Part shown: in pieces, positions 46,211 through 57,540 of the stretch | Layout of the letters: every line of letters starts with the position of its first letter | Numbering within the stretch: position 1 is the stretch's first letter | Assembly: GCA_013146195.2 (NCBI GenBank) | Contig: CM028377.1 | Span: 167,255,824 to 167,319,823 of the forward strand | Source: Codonopsis lanceolata | Taxonomy: Eukaryota; Streptophyta; Magnoliopsida; Asterales; Campanulaceae | Direction: 5' to 3' | Length of the DNA stretch: 64,000 nucleotides | Notes under the pieces: generated by a model | The model's database searches: none | What the model saw: only the letters and a program-made list of their open reading frames with translations | Told to the model about the DNA's origin: nothing | Position numbers and translations under genes: made by a program

Positions 46211-46310
46211 AAATTGGAAGTAAGGCATCGTTTAAGAAAGGGTAAAATCGTCATTTTGACAAATACTCAGATTTATGAAAATAGCGTTTTGAAAATGTAT
46301 CCCAAACACA
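45714..46310. mobile_element. MITE-like TIR element (about 600 bp)
   Basis: The left end TGCCTGTCTGGATAGCGCG...CAAAACGC pairs imperfectly with the right end AGCGTTTTGAAAATGTATCC CAAACACA. Repeated AAAACGC motifs lie inside both ends. The TSD was not determined. Contains a GA-rich leader-like stretch and the (TA)n run. Confidence 0.5.
46133..46205. repeat. (TA)n microsatellite, about 73 bp
   Basis: Uninterrupted TA run; the Tyr-Ile frame through it is an artefact. Confidence 0.97.
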
Positions 46311-46649
46311 TTTGTAAGAAAAAACGCCAGATTTTAAAAAAAAAAAAAACCCTAAGACAAGACAAATTGGGAGGAATCACCCTTCGGTGGAGGTGGGTGT
46401 AATTATGATTTTTACCAATTGTGTGTGGGATCCATCATCCATTGGCTTGGTATATAAACAACTTCTTCTTCATTTCATTATTTCCCCATCCGTGAGCTGG
46501 GAGAGCAGAAGAAGAGAGAGTGAGCCGTGATAATTAATCTGTATCCGTTGAGCTGCGGATTTGACTCAAGGTTATTATTGAAGGTTTTTAATATGTTTTT
46601 ACTGATAAATATTATCTTCTCTAAGGTAAGGGAAATACTCCTTGTGTAT

Positions 46650-48260
46650 GTTTAATTATTTATTATATATATATATAATAACAAGCGTGATTTTCCCGTC
46701 TAAATGTTTTCTATAAATGAAAACACAAATATGCATCGGAAGTTGAAACACTTTATTTTATTACATTTTTCTTAGTTTTTATACTAAACATTTAATTAAC
46801 AATGCATTGGAAATTGGAACACTTTGTTTTGTTACATTTTCTTTATATATATAATGACAAATATGATTAGCACATCTAAATATAGCAAGATCCCTTCAAA
46901 ATGCACTTGCCAAAAATAGGAAAATATATATAATGACAAATATAATTTTTTTTATCTCAAGATTGCTATATAACATCTGTAACTACTTACAAAATAAGGA
47001 TACTATTTACATATGAACACATATACAAGTATTGATAAGTAAATTAAAGAAAAATAAGAAGTTGTTAAGAAATTAAATACTATCAATCTAAGAAGGAATG
47101 TCTTTTATCTTTTTACCAATATGCAAGGGAAACAAGACTAGCAATCTAAAAACTCAACAAACATTGCTTACTCAGTCATAAATGTGCTTCCTCTTTGAAT
47201 ATTAATTTACTTGTGAGTTTTGTCAAGACAAATTCTATCCATATGAGCTAAAGGACAAGTACATAGTGAAATATAATTTGATGAGCAACTATGAATCCTT
47301 AAAGTTTGTCATGTCTAATTTGATATTCAACAAACATTGTTTACTCAGCCATAAATGTGTTTTCTCCTTGAATACAAATGATTTGTGACCGCTTTTGTTA
47401 TCTATAACCACGTAATTTCACTGGCAATAGTAGTAGCATCAGTTATGACATACTGGATGAGTGGACTTTTAAAGATCAACAAGGTTCTGGTGAGAGGTGA
47501 CAACACAATCATTATCGGATTCCATTTTCGCTCCTTGACATTGGAAGGTGACTATGGACAAGTAAATCGTAGTTTAATTGCTTTGGGAACATGTACGATG
47601 ACTGTAGAAGGGTGTGATTATGTATATGGGCGAGTAACCGAGTATATCATACTCTGTGAGAGGTACAATTAATTGAGAGTAATCATAGTCTAAATGTCTA
47701 TTTTATTGTCTATTGAATTGTGCTTAAATATTTGTAGATATAGTTGTAATAATTAAGTACATATATTATCAGTGTCACATCATTTGGGTGATACTATTAA
47801 TGAAAGAGTTTTTGAGTTGGGGACATTTAGGTCATTTCAGGAGAGGGATGACCATATGAAGTATGTAATTTGAGTTGTTTTTCTTTGGTTTATCGTTATT
47901 TTAATTTGTTATACATTGATTAATATAGATTATATGAGTTTTGTTATGTGATAGTAATAGTAGTAGTAATTGTACATATTTAATCATAGTGGTAGTAGTA
48001 GTAATCGTACATATTTAAACACACATGTTATATTTAAAAAAATATTCTAAATTTTATAAAAGATTTTATTTATTTATTATATTCTCTATTAATAATTTTA
48101 CTTTTTCTTAATCGCTGCGTTATAATAATTTGTCCAGTTTATGTACATATCGAACTCACAATCTTTATGGTTAATTTTATTTTTTCACTTCATGTTGCTT
48201 ATGTATAATTTGATAGATAAATATATATGGCGTGCATTTAACGCACAGGTGTAAAACTAG
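46650..48260 (+). mobile_element. Probable Helitron inside the LTR
   Basis: The 3' end 'gcgtgcatttaacgcac' (short stem, 48230-48246) then ...AAAACTAG|T at 48257-48261 fits the Helitron CTRR rule. The 5' end is not certain; LTR text is lost from about 46650 ('tatatatataataacaagcg'). Inside is a 65-bp direct repeat ('aacaaacattg-ttactcag-cataaatgtg', at about 47155 and 47328). Confidence 0.5.
47385..47672 (+). pseudogene. Unrecognised 95-codon frame in the putative Helitron
   Basis: Starts MTAFVIYNHVISLAIVVASV (hydrophobic start) and continues with KINKVLVRGDNTIIIGFHF. Protein-like, but I do not recognise a family; it might be a captured exon. It could equally be chance. Confidence 0.25.
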
Positions 48261-49484
48261 TTGTTATTAACGATACACGGTGTTATAATTTATATGCTCG
48301 TAAACTTGACTAAGCACTTGATCGTTGTAGTTGGTAGTAATGTTATGAACGTTGTTAACATGCTGAAATTGTGCTTTGATACCTACGAGTATGAGAACAA
48401 TATGTACTTGTTGGAACTTGCTGCTTTGAGAATACAATGAGTTTAATTTATAACTCATTGTATTTCTGTACGTGTTAATTCCTTGTTGAGCACTAGTTTC
48501 GAACATGAAGTGCTCGTGTGAATGATCTTCAATTGCACAATTGAACAGTTTATTATGGGGAGAGTAGGGGTACCTCTGACTAGGTCACGGGGCGGATAGC
48601 AGTGCTAGTTAGCAGCGGCACCCTACTCGGACCCGGAACCGAATTCTCCATTTTGGCCGAGTGGGGAAAACACCATTGAATAATATGTTAAGTATCACGA
48701 CGTGTCTGGGGTTGTAGGGACCTAGCCTCATGATGACTTGTAACCGGGTTGTGAATAATCGGTTGGTTTGATAAACCGAACAAAAGATTGATCAAGAGAA
48801 ACAAGCTTCAACAACAATAGTGGGGGTGACAAGGTCGAAAGTGATTGGTCGGAGATGTATCTCGACCCCGTGAACAATTGGTAAATCTATGTGTTTCTAT
48901 ATCGTACTTATATGAGCATGAGATCTTATTACCCGTGGTAGGTCATTGTATTTACCGGTATGAGACGGCGAATACTTGATCTAGCTACGTAGTAATGAGA
49001 CTTGATTGACTAACTTGTTATTATTGCCTTTAAAACTGCTCCATATTAAAATGTCTTGAACTGTTGCATACATGCATAGCATACATGAGCTCGGTAGAAC
49101 CTTACTGAGTCTTAAACTCACCCCTTCCCGTTTGCATGCCCCGGTAGATTGCAGTTAGACCGAGAAGTTTGACATATGAAGCAAAGAGAAGATTGGAGCA
49201 CTCTACTTTGATAATAAGACATTTATGTATTACTTTTGGACATCGTTAAAATTGTAACAGAGATATGTTTGTAAAGAAATCATATTTTATAGTTTGAGTT
49301 AAATACTATTTATTCGCTTCCTCCGCTGCGAGTTATAAAATGTTTTATTTGGAAAAGATATTATAATTTCTTATTTAAGAAGTATTATTTATTAACATCT
49401 TCCGCTGCAAGTCACATGTTTATAATTGGAGTTATTTTTATAATGAATTTATGGAAACCCGACGACCCGGTGCGGGTCATTACA

Positions 49485-52235
49485 AGACAGGCAAGCAAGG
49501 ACTCAATTATCAAAACTGACGTAACGCAACATTAGACACGTAGTACAACTCGACGCTAAAAAGCCGAAATAATTTAAAACTTTGGACCTGATATAGCAAT
49601 TAAAATCAAGAAAACAATTCTTCGGCGACTTTACAACCGGAACCCAACAACTAAATAATTCATGCTAATATATATACACCTCGACGGCTAAACACACCGG
49701 AGAAACAACAAAAGTAAATAAAAGCTAATGAGATGCTCAGCGGATGTCTTAACAAGTGAACCAATACATGAAAGCAAGGCTCGGCCTACAAGTGCGGACA
49801 GACGAACAAGAAGTATAAGTAGTACTACAAGTTTTAGTCTACAACAAGAACAAGTTACTACAATAACACATTCCCAAGCGAAGTCTAAATGACTTGCTTT
49901 AACCCAATCGTCCTTACAAAAGAGAAACCAAAAGAGCCAAGAGAACTAACGCTACCAGCTCTAGGAAAGCGATCACGAACAAGAGCGGACAAGAATCCTC
50001 AACGAGACGGGCCTGGGTAGTTAGGATCTAAAACAGTAAAAGGCAGGGGGTAAGTCATAAAGGCTTTGTAAGCTACCCATATGCATGACAAGATATAATG
50101 CAAGACATACATATCACATTATCATATTTGATTATAAAACAAGATCATACTAGCTCGTAGTTCTCATGTCGTGATGCACGTTGTTTTCACATAACTGCTA
50201 AAGTAAATCACATAGGATAAGGATATGTTATGAAACCGGTGCCGCTTCGTAGAACCTGAAATAGACAAGGTTATCTCGAATGTATTTGTCGGATGTACGT
50301 GTATGATAGATCGACCACGATAGTATTGTTCCAAGCGCCATTTGGTTACGACGAGGTACTCTTTTCCAATGTGATCAGTAGTGAAGGGTGTGTGCAAGTT
50401 ATGGTGTGGCGACCCATCACTACCATGAATCTCGCAATTCATGACGGCGATGCATCGTTGACCATCGAGACAATTCACGTATGCCAGTTGGACTAATGGT
50501 ATGCCAAGTAGATATTTACTTGTCACAAAAAATCAAGTAAAGAGCGAGTTCGACAATAGCAAACTCGTCCGAGTCAAGTAGATGTTTAGTCACGTAATAA
50601 ATCAAGTAGGGGAGCGAGCTCAACAAGAGCGACCTCGTCCAATCAAGTAGACATGTTACTCTACAATATACAAGTCAAGCATGAAATCAATCACATTAAG
50701 AATTCTTGAAAGTTATATTACAATTCAATCGAACTCTAAACGTCATAGGGATTGATTGTAGAGTCGATATTGTTCAATGACTCTCTAAGTGCAACTTCGT
50801 TGAGTTATTGCTAAATTATTTCCAAGTAAAGGATGAATGCTATATGCATTTCATTGCTCTTTTCTATGTTCTCGTTTTATTTACAATTAGAATACTAAGT
50901 CACTGATGACTTTAGTCCATCAAAATTTAAGTTTCCCAATTTGTGAACCCTAGAATGATCATCCTTTTGAAGTTACAATTTACAACAAGTCCAAGAACAA
51001 TAGTTATTCCAAATAAATTTTAGAACAAATTTCATACTAGACACAAGTCCAAAATACCAATTACAAGTCATTAACCCAAACTTTACAGAAATTTATCTTG
51101 AGGAATTTCAAGTTATTAACATGGTGCATGTCTTCTTGAGCATGTATCTAGAAGCTATCATGAAGGGAGCATGCTTGATATTGAGCATACAAAAACAGGG
51201 GATTGGGAGCTTACCTTGTTTGAAATCAAATAGTTGGATGATAGAACAAAGCAAAGATTATTAAACTAGAGAGCAAGGACTTCGATTTGGTGGTCTCAAA
51301 TCGAAAATTGGATGGTTGGATCTTCGGCAATCAAGCAACCAAGGTGAGGGCCTCCAAGCTCTCTTTCTCTCACTAAGAACCCAACAACAACAATGGTGGA
51401 AGGAAAATGATTGTCAAGTTTGAGGTTAGGGAAGGTTGAAGTCACAAAAAGGGTCAATCCAAGGTAAGAGTTATTAGGCTTCTAATTGGTGGATGCAACT
51501 GTACCCTTGATTAAAACTCATCAAAGGGATGAAAATAGACTCAAAAGGGTCAAAAATAAAGTTGGGGTTTGAATTGGATCGGACAAGGATCAAGGGTGCA
51601 AGCCAAAATCAAACAGGACACAAAATCCCTTAGTGCTGGAATAGGGGGGCTTGCGGCCACAAGGCCCCCTCTACCTTGCCCCCGCAAGGTCACCAGAAGT
51701 CTTCTCCCAAGTCTCTACCCTCCATGCAAGGGCAAGCCCGAACCACCTTGCGTCTGCAAGGTCTCCAGATCAAAAAGCCCTAAGATTTGGCCTAGAATGA
51801 ACCCCAAACAACTCAAGAAATTCAAGGAAGTAAACCAACACTTAAAACACAATCGAAACTCTCCCGAAACAAGTCGGAATAAAGGAAAACGAACGTCAAG
51901 AACGGTGTAAACAACTAATGATCATGAATGCTAAACAAACTAAGCATGAAACTCAATCTAAGCATGTTAAAGACTAAGTTCAATATCAAGAAACTTATAG
52001 CCAAGTTGTTAAGACTCTCAAAGACTTAGAAATAAACTCAAAATGCCAAGGCATAAACACAAGGACCCAAAACAAGCACATGCAAAGCATGGAAGTCTTT
52101 CAACCATTTTAACTTAACAAAAGTCACACAACCAAGGTAGTCATGAAAGAAATATTACTAGCATGAATCGTGAACATAATAGACATGATAAGTAAACAAC
52201 GAGAGCATGTTAAACAAATATGGTTCGGGTTCTCA
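49485..52235 (-). mobile_element. 3' LTR of a minus-strand Tekay-type element
   Basis: On the minus strand the LTR begins TGAGAACCCGAACC at 52235, directly after a purine tract and the pol stop. It runs to 49485, where it abuts the end of the plus LTR. It contains 'agatgctcagcgga' (49732), 'gggtaagtcataaa' (50050) and 'gatgcacgttgttttcacata' (50172), all repeated in 54000-54799. About 2.75 kb; its outer end is probably missing. Short frames within are not genes. Confidence 0.65.
51644..51762. repeat. Hairpin cassette in the minus LTR
   Basis: ACCTTGC-CCCC-GCAAGGT at 51673-51690 and ACCTTGC-GTCT-GCAAGGT at 51745-51762 are perfect 7-bp stems with 4-nt loops. Degenerate partners precede each (about 51644-51669 and 51724-51737). 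It sits about 0.47-0.59 kb from the LTR start, like the cassette at 987-1112. Confidence 0.8.
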
Positions 52236-52250
52236 CTTCCTCCCACATTT
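52236..52250 (-). other. Polypurine tract of the minus-strand gypsy element
   Basis: Reads AAATGTGGGAGGAAG on the minus strand, between the pol end and the LTR start. Confidence 0.75.
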
Positions 52251-53978
52251 AAAGGAATTTAGTCCCAAAATTTTTACTGATTATCTCTAATAAGTATGGG
52301 TATTTCTCCTTCATCTCAAGCTCGGTTTCCCACGTAGCTTCCTCAATGTTATGATTCCTCCACAAGACTTTCACTAATGGTATCCTCTTAGTTCTCAAGA
52401 TCTGCTCTTTAGTATCAAGAATCCTCACCGGCTTCTCAACATAGGAAAGATCGGGTTCAAAGGTAATATCCTCATAAGCAAGAACATGTGATTTATCCTT
52501 CAAGTATTTGCAAAGCATAGAAACGTGAAACATATCATGAATACTCAAAATAGAAGGTGGCAATGCAATTCGGTAAACCAAAGAGCCAACCCAAGAATCT
52601 CAACTGGACCAATATACCTCGGTGAAAGTTTCCCTATCTTACCAAACCTCTTAGTACCACGGCGCGACGATATCTTCAAGAACACAAAATCATCAACTTG
52701 AAACTCAAGATCACGTCTCCGGTTGTCCGCATAGCTTTTCTGTCTACTTTGAATCGTACACAACACATCTCTAATTAGCTTCACACTCTCAACCGATTGT
52801 TGTACCATTTCGGAACCCCATAACTTAGCTTCACCAACTTCGTCCCAGCAAATTGGTGAACGACACTTACGCCCATACAAAGCCTCATAAGGAGCCATCT
52901 CAATGCTAAATTGGTAACTGTTATTATACACGTACTTTGCCAACAGTAGATGTGAATCCCAACTGCCCTTGAAATCCATGGCACAAGCACGAAGCATGTC
53001 CTCTAATATCTGTATCAATGTCTCTGACTGCCCATCTGACTGAGGATGAAATGTCGTACTAAAGTTAAGTTTTGAACCCAAGGCCTCCTTTAATGAATGC
53101 CAGAATCTCGAGGTGAATCTAGGATCTCTATCTGATACAATACTAACAGGAACACCATGTAGCCTGACAATCTCCTGAATATACAATGCTGCCAACTGAC
53201 TCAAACTGTAAGTCAGCGCAATAGGAATAAAATGAGAAGATTTTGCCAACCTATCGACAATCACCCAAACATCGTCAAAGCCTCTACGAGTATGCGGCAA
53301 CCCTGTACCAAAATCCATCATGATATGTTCCCATTTCCACTCCAGAATCTTAAGTGGCTGCAATAAACCTATAGGTCTCTGGTTCTCGGCCTTAACTTGT
53401 TGACAAGTCAAACACTTAGATACATAATCCGCTATTTCCCTCTTCATGTCATTCCACCAAAACTGTCTCTTCAAGTGACGGTACATCTTAGTACTCCCTG
53501 GATGTATCATGTACTTGGCCTTGTGAGCCTCGTCAAGAACCATATGCTTCACTCCATTGGTAGAAGGAATGCAAACTCTTCCTCGAAAAGTCAAGATACC
53601 ACTACTATTCATCGCAAACTTTGAAGTCTTATTCTCGCCCAATCCATCAATAATCCCCATGAAATCTGAATCTAACACTTGTGCCTTCTTGATCAACTTG
53701 AACAATATAGGGGTAGCACCAACGCTAGCAAAGATAATACCACGCTCGTTCTCAATAGGACTCCACTCACGAACATCCTCTAACATTTTCCACTCTCTCA
53801 TCATCAAACAAGACATAAAAGCCTTCCAACTCAAGGCATCCGCAACAACATTTGTTTTTCCCAGATGGTAAAGAATAGTACAATCATGATCATTAAGCTT
53901 CTCCATCCAACGCCTCTGACTCATATTCAACTCTTTCTGCGATAAGAGGTACTTCAAACTCTTATGATCGGTGAACAC
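52249..53978 (-). pseudogene. pol: Ty3/gypsy chromovirus pol remnant: RNase H tail, integrase, chromodomain
   Basis: Starts within RNase H (MFTDHKSLKYLLSQKELN), continues with the HHCC zinc finger (H...HPGSTK...CLTCQ) and an integrase core with all three acidic residues in context: MDFGTGLP, VSDRDPRF, GQSETLIQ. The GPY-like module PRYIGPVEIL follows. A frameshift near 52575 shifts to a second frame: IALPPSILSIHDMFHVSM, then the chromodomain-like end VLWRNHNIEEATWETE. Gag, protease, RT and most of RNase H are missing: at about 53990 the text changes abruptly to LTR-like DNA. The chromodomain and layout support Tekay/Del. Confidence 0.9.
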
Positions 53979-53991
53979 TTCAAACTTTGCC

Positions 53992-54799
53992 TATAAACAG
54001 TTAATAGAACAAGAAATTAAATAAGAGCTAAAGAGATGCTCAGCGGAAGACTATACGTAGAGGACAAATAACAAGATATACAAGCTCGACTTACACAAAT
54101 GCCGGCATCAAAATAGAGTTAGAGAACTACCAATTTTAAACTACAAGTAGCTAACAATAGAACACAAGTACAAGTTCTAAACACATTCCCAAGCATAGTC
54201 TAAATGACTTGCTTTAAATACCCATCGTCCTTGCCAAAGTCAAAAGAATAGAAGAGGACATCTATAACAACCTTTTCAACCGCAACGCTAGACCAAAAGA
54301 GAAACAAAGGAAGCTCGAACACCGCAAGCCTCAACGAGAAGGACTTGCTTTGCTAGGATCTAAAACAGTAAAGGGGAATGGGTAAGTCATAAAGACTTGT
54401 AAGTTATCAATCATGCATGTCATGGCAATATGCAACATACAAGACAAGATATCATCACATAAGTATAGAGATCATATATCCAAGATGCACGTTGTTTTCA
54501 CATAAGTGCTCGAAAGTAAATGACATAGGATAATGATATATGGAGAACTGGTGCTGCTACGTAGTTCCTGCATACAAGCGTTATCTGGAATGTGAGGTGC
54601 CAGATGGTTGTGAATACATCGACCTTTCGAGGAGATGCTCGGGATAGACACACCAATGCGCTCTATTGATTACAACAAATGGGGCTACTTTCCCACTGCG
54701 GCCACAGTGGTGGTGTGTGTGAAGGAAAGCAAGTAAGCCAGCTGTACTCATGCAAATGCCAAGTAGTTGTTTACTCAACAAAATCTCAAGTAGAGAACG
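53992..54799 (-). mobile_element. Second minus-strand Tekay-like LTR fragment
   Basis: Aligns with about 49700-50545 ('agatgctcagcgga' at 54034, 'tgggtaagtcataaa' at 54379, 'gatgcacgttgttttcacata' at 54484). It directly joins the truncated RNase H, so the element was internally deleted. Interrupted at 54799 by the next LTR. Confidence 0.65.
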
Positions 54800-56011
54800 T
54801 GTGACGACCCGACCCGGATCCCAAGACGAGATCCCAAGGTCGTGCCGTCAGGACAAGCTAAGAGATAGACAAGCACCTGCTAAGCATAATGGTGCGAGTC
54901 AAAAGATGAGCCATCAAGCTCGAAACAGGAAGGTAAAGCCATAACGGCGATACGGAATAATAAAAACTAAAACCTGCGGAAGCAAAAGCAAAATGGGACC
55001 CGAGCTAACAAGCTCCGAAATAAAAACAACCAAAGAGATAGTAAATCTCTCGGCCGAAAAATTCGACGCACGTGACGCAACATTAGACACGCGCAACAAA
55101 CCATCAGCAACCAAAGGCCGGCAAATCAGCAAATCAACAAATTCCCAACCTGATAAACAACTACTCAACGGCTATATCATGCCGGAGGGACAATTCAACT
55201 ACAACAATATTATTTCAAATGCTAAACCACCAACCAAGATCTCACGACTAAAGCTGTCGGAGATAGAAACAACAATAACGCAGAACTAGAATAAACGAGC
55301 CACACTTGCTCGAAATGACAACAGAAATAACTTCTAAAAGATACAACAGCTCGGCTATAAAGTCTACATAACTTTACATTCGTGTCTCACAATTATTTAA
55401 TAACAATAATGATAATAACTCCAAGCTTATTGCCCGGAAGACCACCTTCTAGAAATCTCTATCCAAAGTCGCCGCGCGTACTAACGGGATCATTGCACAC
55501 ACTAGGGAAAACAACCACACGGAGTGAGTCATAATGACCCAGTAAGTTATAAATGTAACTGTATGGCATATCATGTCATGGCATGGCATAATGCACAAAC
55601 ATATATAAGAATCATGGTATCATACTAGTATACCAACAAAAACATGTACTTAATTATCAAAGCACACAAACTCACATAAACCATGTAGCATAATGTCTTT
55701 CATATAAATTCTCATAATTAAACATGTGTAACAAGAAACGTAAATCGAACCATTACAACTAAACCCGGGTCCAACACCCAACCAAACTTACCATGGGATT
55801 CATCCTCAAACCAAAATCCGGGTTCAACACCCAACCAATCATACCTTGGGTTTCATCCCCAAATAATCACAACTCATCATTTTCCTTTAATGAGTACTCG
55901 TTACATTCATCCAACCTAGGATGAGAAATGAGAGCTCGATGTTAGGCTAGATGGCATAACTCGAGATCACATCCCACTATTGGCCAAATAGTGAGGAGAA
56001 AGGGAATCGTT
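54800..56011 (-). mobile_element. Third Tekay-like LTR fragment
   Basis: Begins TGTGACGACCCGACCC on the plus strand. Inner text is in the minus orientation: CTGCGGAAGC, 'acgcaacattagacacg' (also at 49525) and 'gagtgagtcataatgaccc' (also, varied, at 50050 and 54379). Two 'cgggt(c/t)caacacccaacca' repeats lie near 55767 and 55820. Ends abruptly at the second Sirevirus copy. Confidence 0.55.
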
Positions 56012-57473
56012 GCAATTTGCTATGTTCGTTAAGAAGTTTCAAAAGTTCTCAAAATTTAACAAAAAGAAAGAAGCAAATCAGCAGACTTTCAGAAAGACTG
56101 CTGAAAACTCACACAATAATGAGTTACTTTGCTACAATTGCAGGAAACCTGGTCACTTTGCTTCTAAATGTCCTAAGCCTAAATATGAAGCCTATAAAAG
56201 GAGGCCTTCTAAATCATTTTCTAAACATAGAGGTCTTAAGTGAGGACTTAGAAGAAAACCATGTAGCCACTTGGTTTGAAGCGATTCGACGAGGATGATA
56301 GTGATGACTCACTGAGCGGGCACACATTTGCACAGTTGCTCTAGAGTCACCTCCCACCTATGACTCAAGATAGTGAAGTTAAATACTCTCCTTTTCAAGC
56401 TAACATAGAACAATCTCCTGAAGAGCCTTCAAAAGAAGATATCCTCAAGGATGCTCAAGACATGCTAGAGGAATTCAATGAATTCAGAAAGGCGTATGTT
56501 AAGTTAGCTAAAAGTCATGAGAAGCTGGAGGCGAAATCCTTCTTTGGCCAGGAGTTAAAAACTCTCCATGGAATTCGGCGGGGAAAGTATCAAGTTAAAA
56601 GAAGAGAACAAGTTTCTCAATGAAAAGGTTGCTTGCCTTATTGATCATGCCAAAGAGATATCTGCTGAGAAAGATGAGTTGCAAAAGACCATTAACTCAT
56701 GGAATAACTCAATGGCAGTCTTTGATCAAATTCTTGGAGATCAGAAGCCCTCAACAGATAAATCTGGGCTAGGATTCTCTAATGACATTTCTGGTGCAAC
56801 CTCTGAACAAGAAAATGAACATTTTATAGTGAATAGTAATATTCCTGCACAATGTCAGAAACCTAACAAGGGTAAAGAAGGAATTGGTTATACTGCTACT
56901 CCTTATAAATACCCTAAGGTTCAAATTATCAAAAAGCGTGAAGCTTTGAAAGCAAAGCAATCATCTGGCGGAGATAAATGCATTAAAGGAGTGCGGACTT
57001 ACATGACCCTCCACCGGCACTTACGTGAAAGCAAAGGCTGCTTGTTTCGGAGGCCTACGAAAGTGCGCTCAAACCTATCGATTCATCAACGGTACTACGG
57101 ATGGTGTTCTTGCTACGAGAGGATGTTGACATCAAGCTTAAAGGCAAAATGCATGAGGTATCAAAGTCGCTACCCGGCAAATTTTCTTCTGCTAAAAGCA
57201 AAAGCTGGCGTATCTGAGACTCAAGAAGCCTCATCTGAAGCCTCTAAGCTTCTTTGTTAACAAGACTACTAACTCAAAAGCTGCTGTTAAGAAAAATGTT
57301 CAAAAACCTTCCAAGACCCAGCATGATCATGTAGACTTCTGTAACTTTCATCATTGTACATTTTGTAAGTGTTTTGGCCACTTGGTCCATGAATGTCTCT
57401 GAAATCCATCATAAAGCTTCTTGGATCCCCTATTCAAAAATCGAGGCAAGTATGGGTTCCAAAAATACGCTAA
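56012..57473 (+). pseudogene. gag: gag C-terminal half (second copy)
   Basis: Starts inside 'FAMFVKKFQKFSKF'. The first zinc knuckle is complete here, CYNCRKPGHFASKCP (about 56130), unlike the first copy. The coiled-coil-like part is at 56380-56700, the second knuckle near 57350-57395 and the WVPKIR end with TAA at 57471-57473. Several frameshifts from 56240 on. Confidence 0.85.
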
Positions 57474-57540
57474 CCATTTGGACCCATAAAGGAAAATAAA
57501 AGGGGACCATGATTTTCTTACCTCTACATCTCAGGTGTGT

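Larger units (their letters stand above)
45324..49484 (+). mobile_element. Plus-strand Tekay-like LTR, interrupted twice
   Basis: Begins TGTGACGACCCGACC and ends GGTGCGGGTCATTACA, which form the imperfect inverted termini of this LTR group. A promoter-like part lies at 46440-46530 (TATATAAACA then a leader). The downstream part at 48270-49484 holds 'ttactgagtcttaaactcacccc' and CCGCTGCG-type text that recurs, in reverse, in the minus LTRs beyond 49485. It is interrupted by a TIR element (45714-46310) and by a putative Helitron (about 46650-48260). The 5-bp flanks (ggtga, agaca) do not match, so this is not a clean solo LTR. Confidence 0.6.

Noticed and set aside
46106..46402. 98-codon plus-strand frame with a long Tyr-Ile run
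   Set aside because: It is the (TA)n microsatellite read in frame; no coding evidence.
45324..49484. A clean solo LTR
   Set aside because: Termini fit an LTR, but the 5-bp flanks do not match and the right side abuts another LTR, so recombination or truncation is more likely.
51569..51910. 113-codon plus-strand frame
   Set aside because: Lies in the U3-like part of a minus-strand LTR over the hairpin cassette; no domain.
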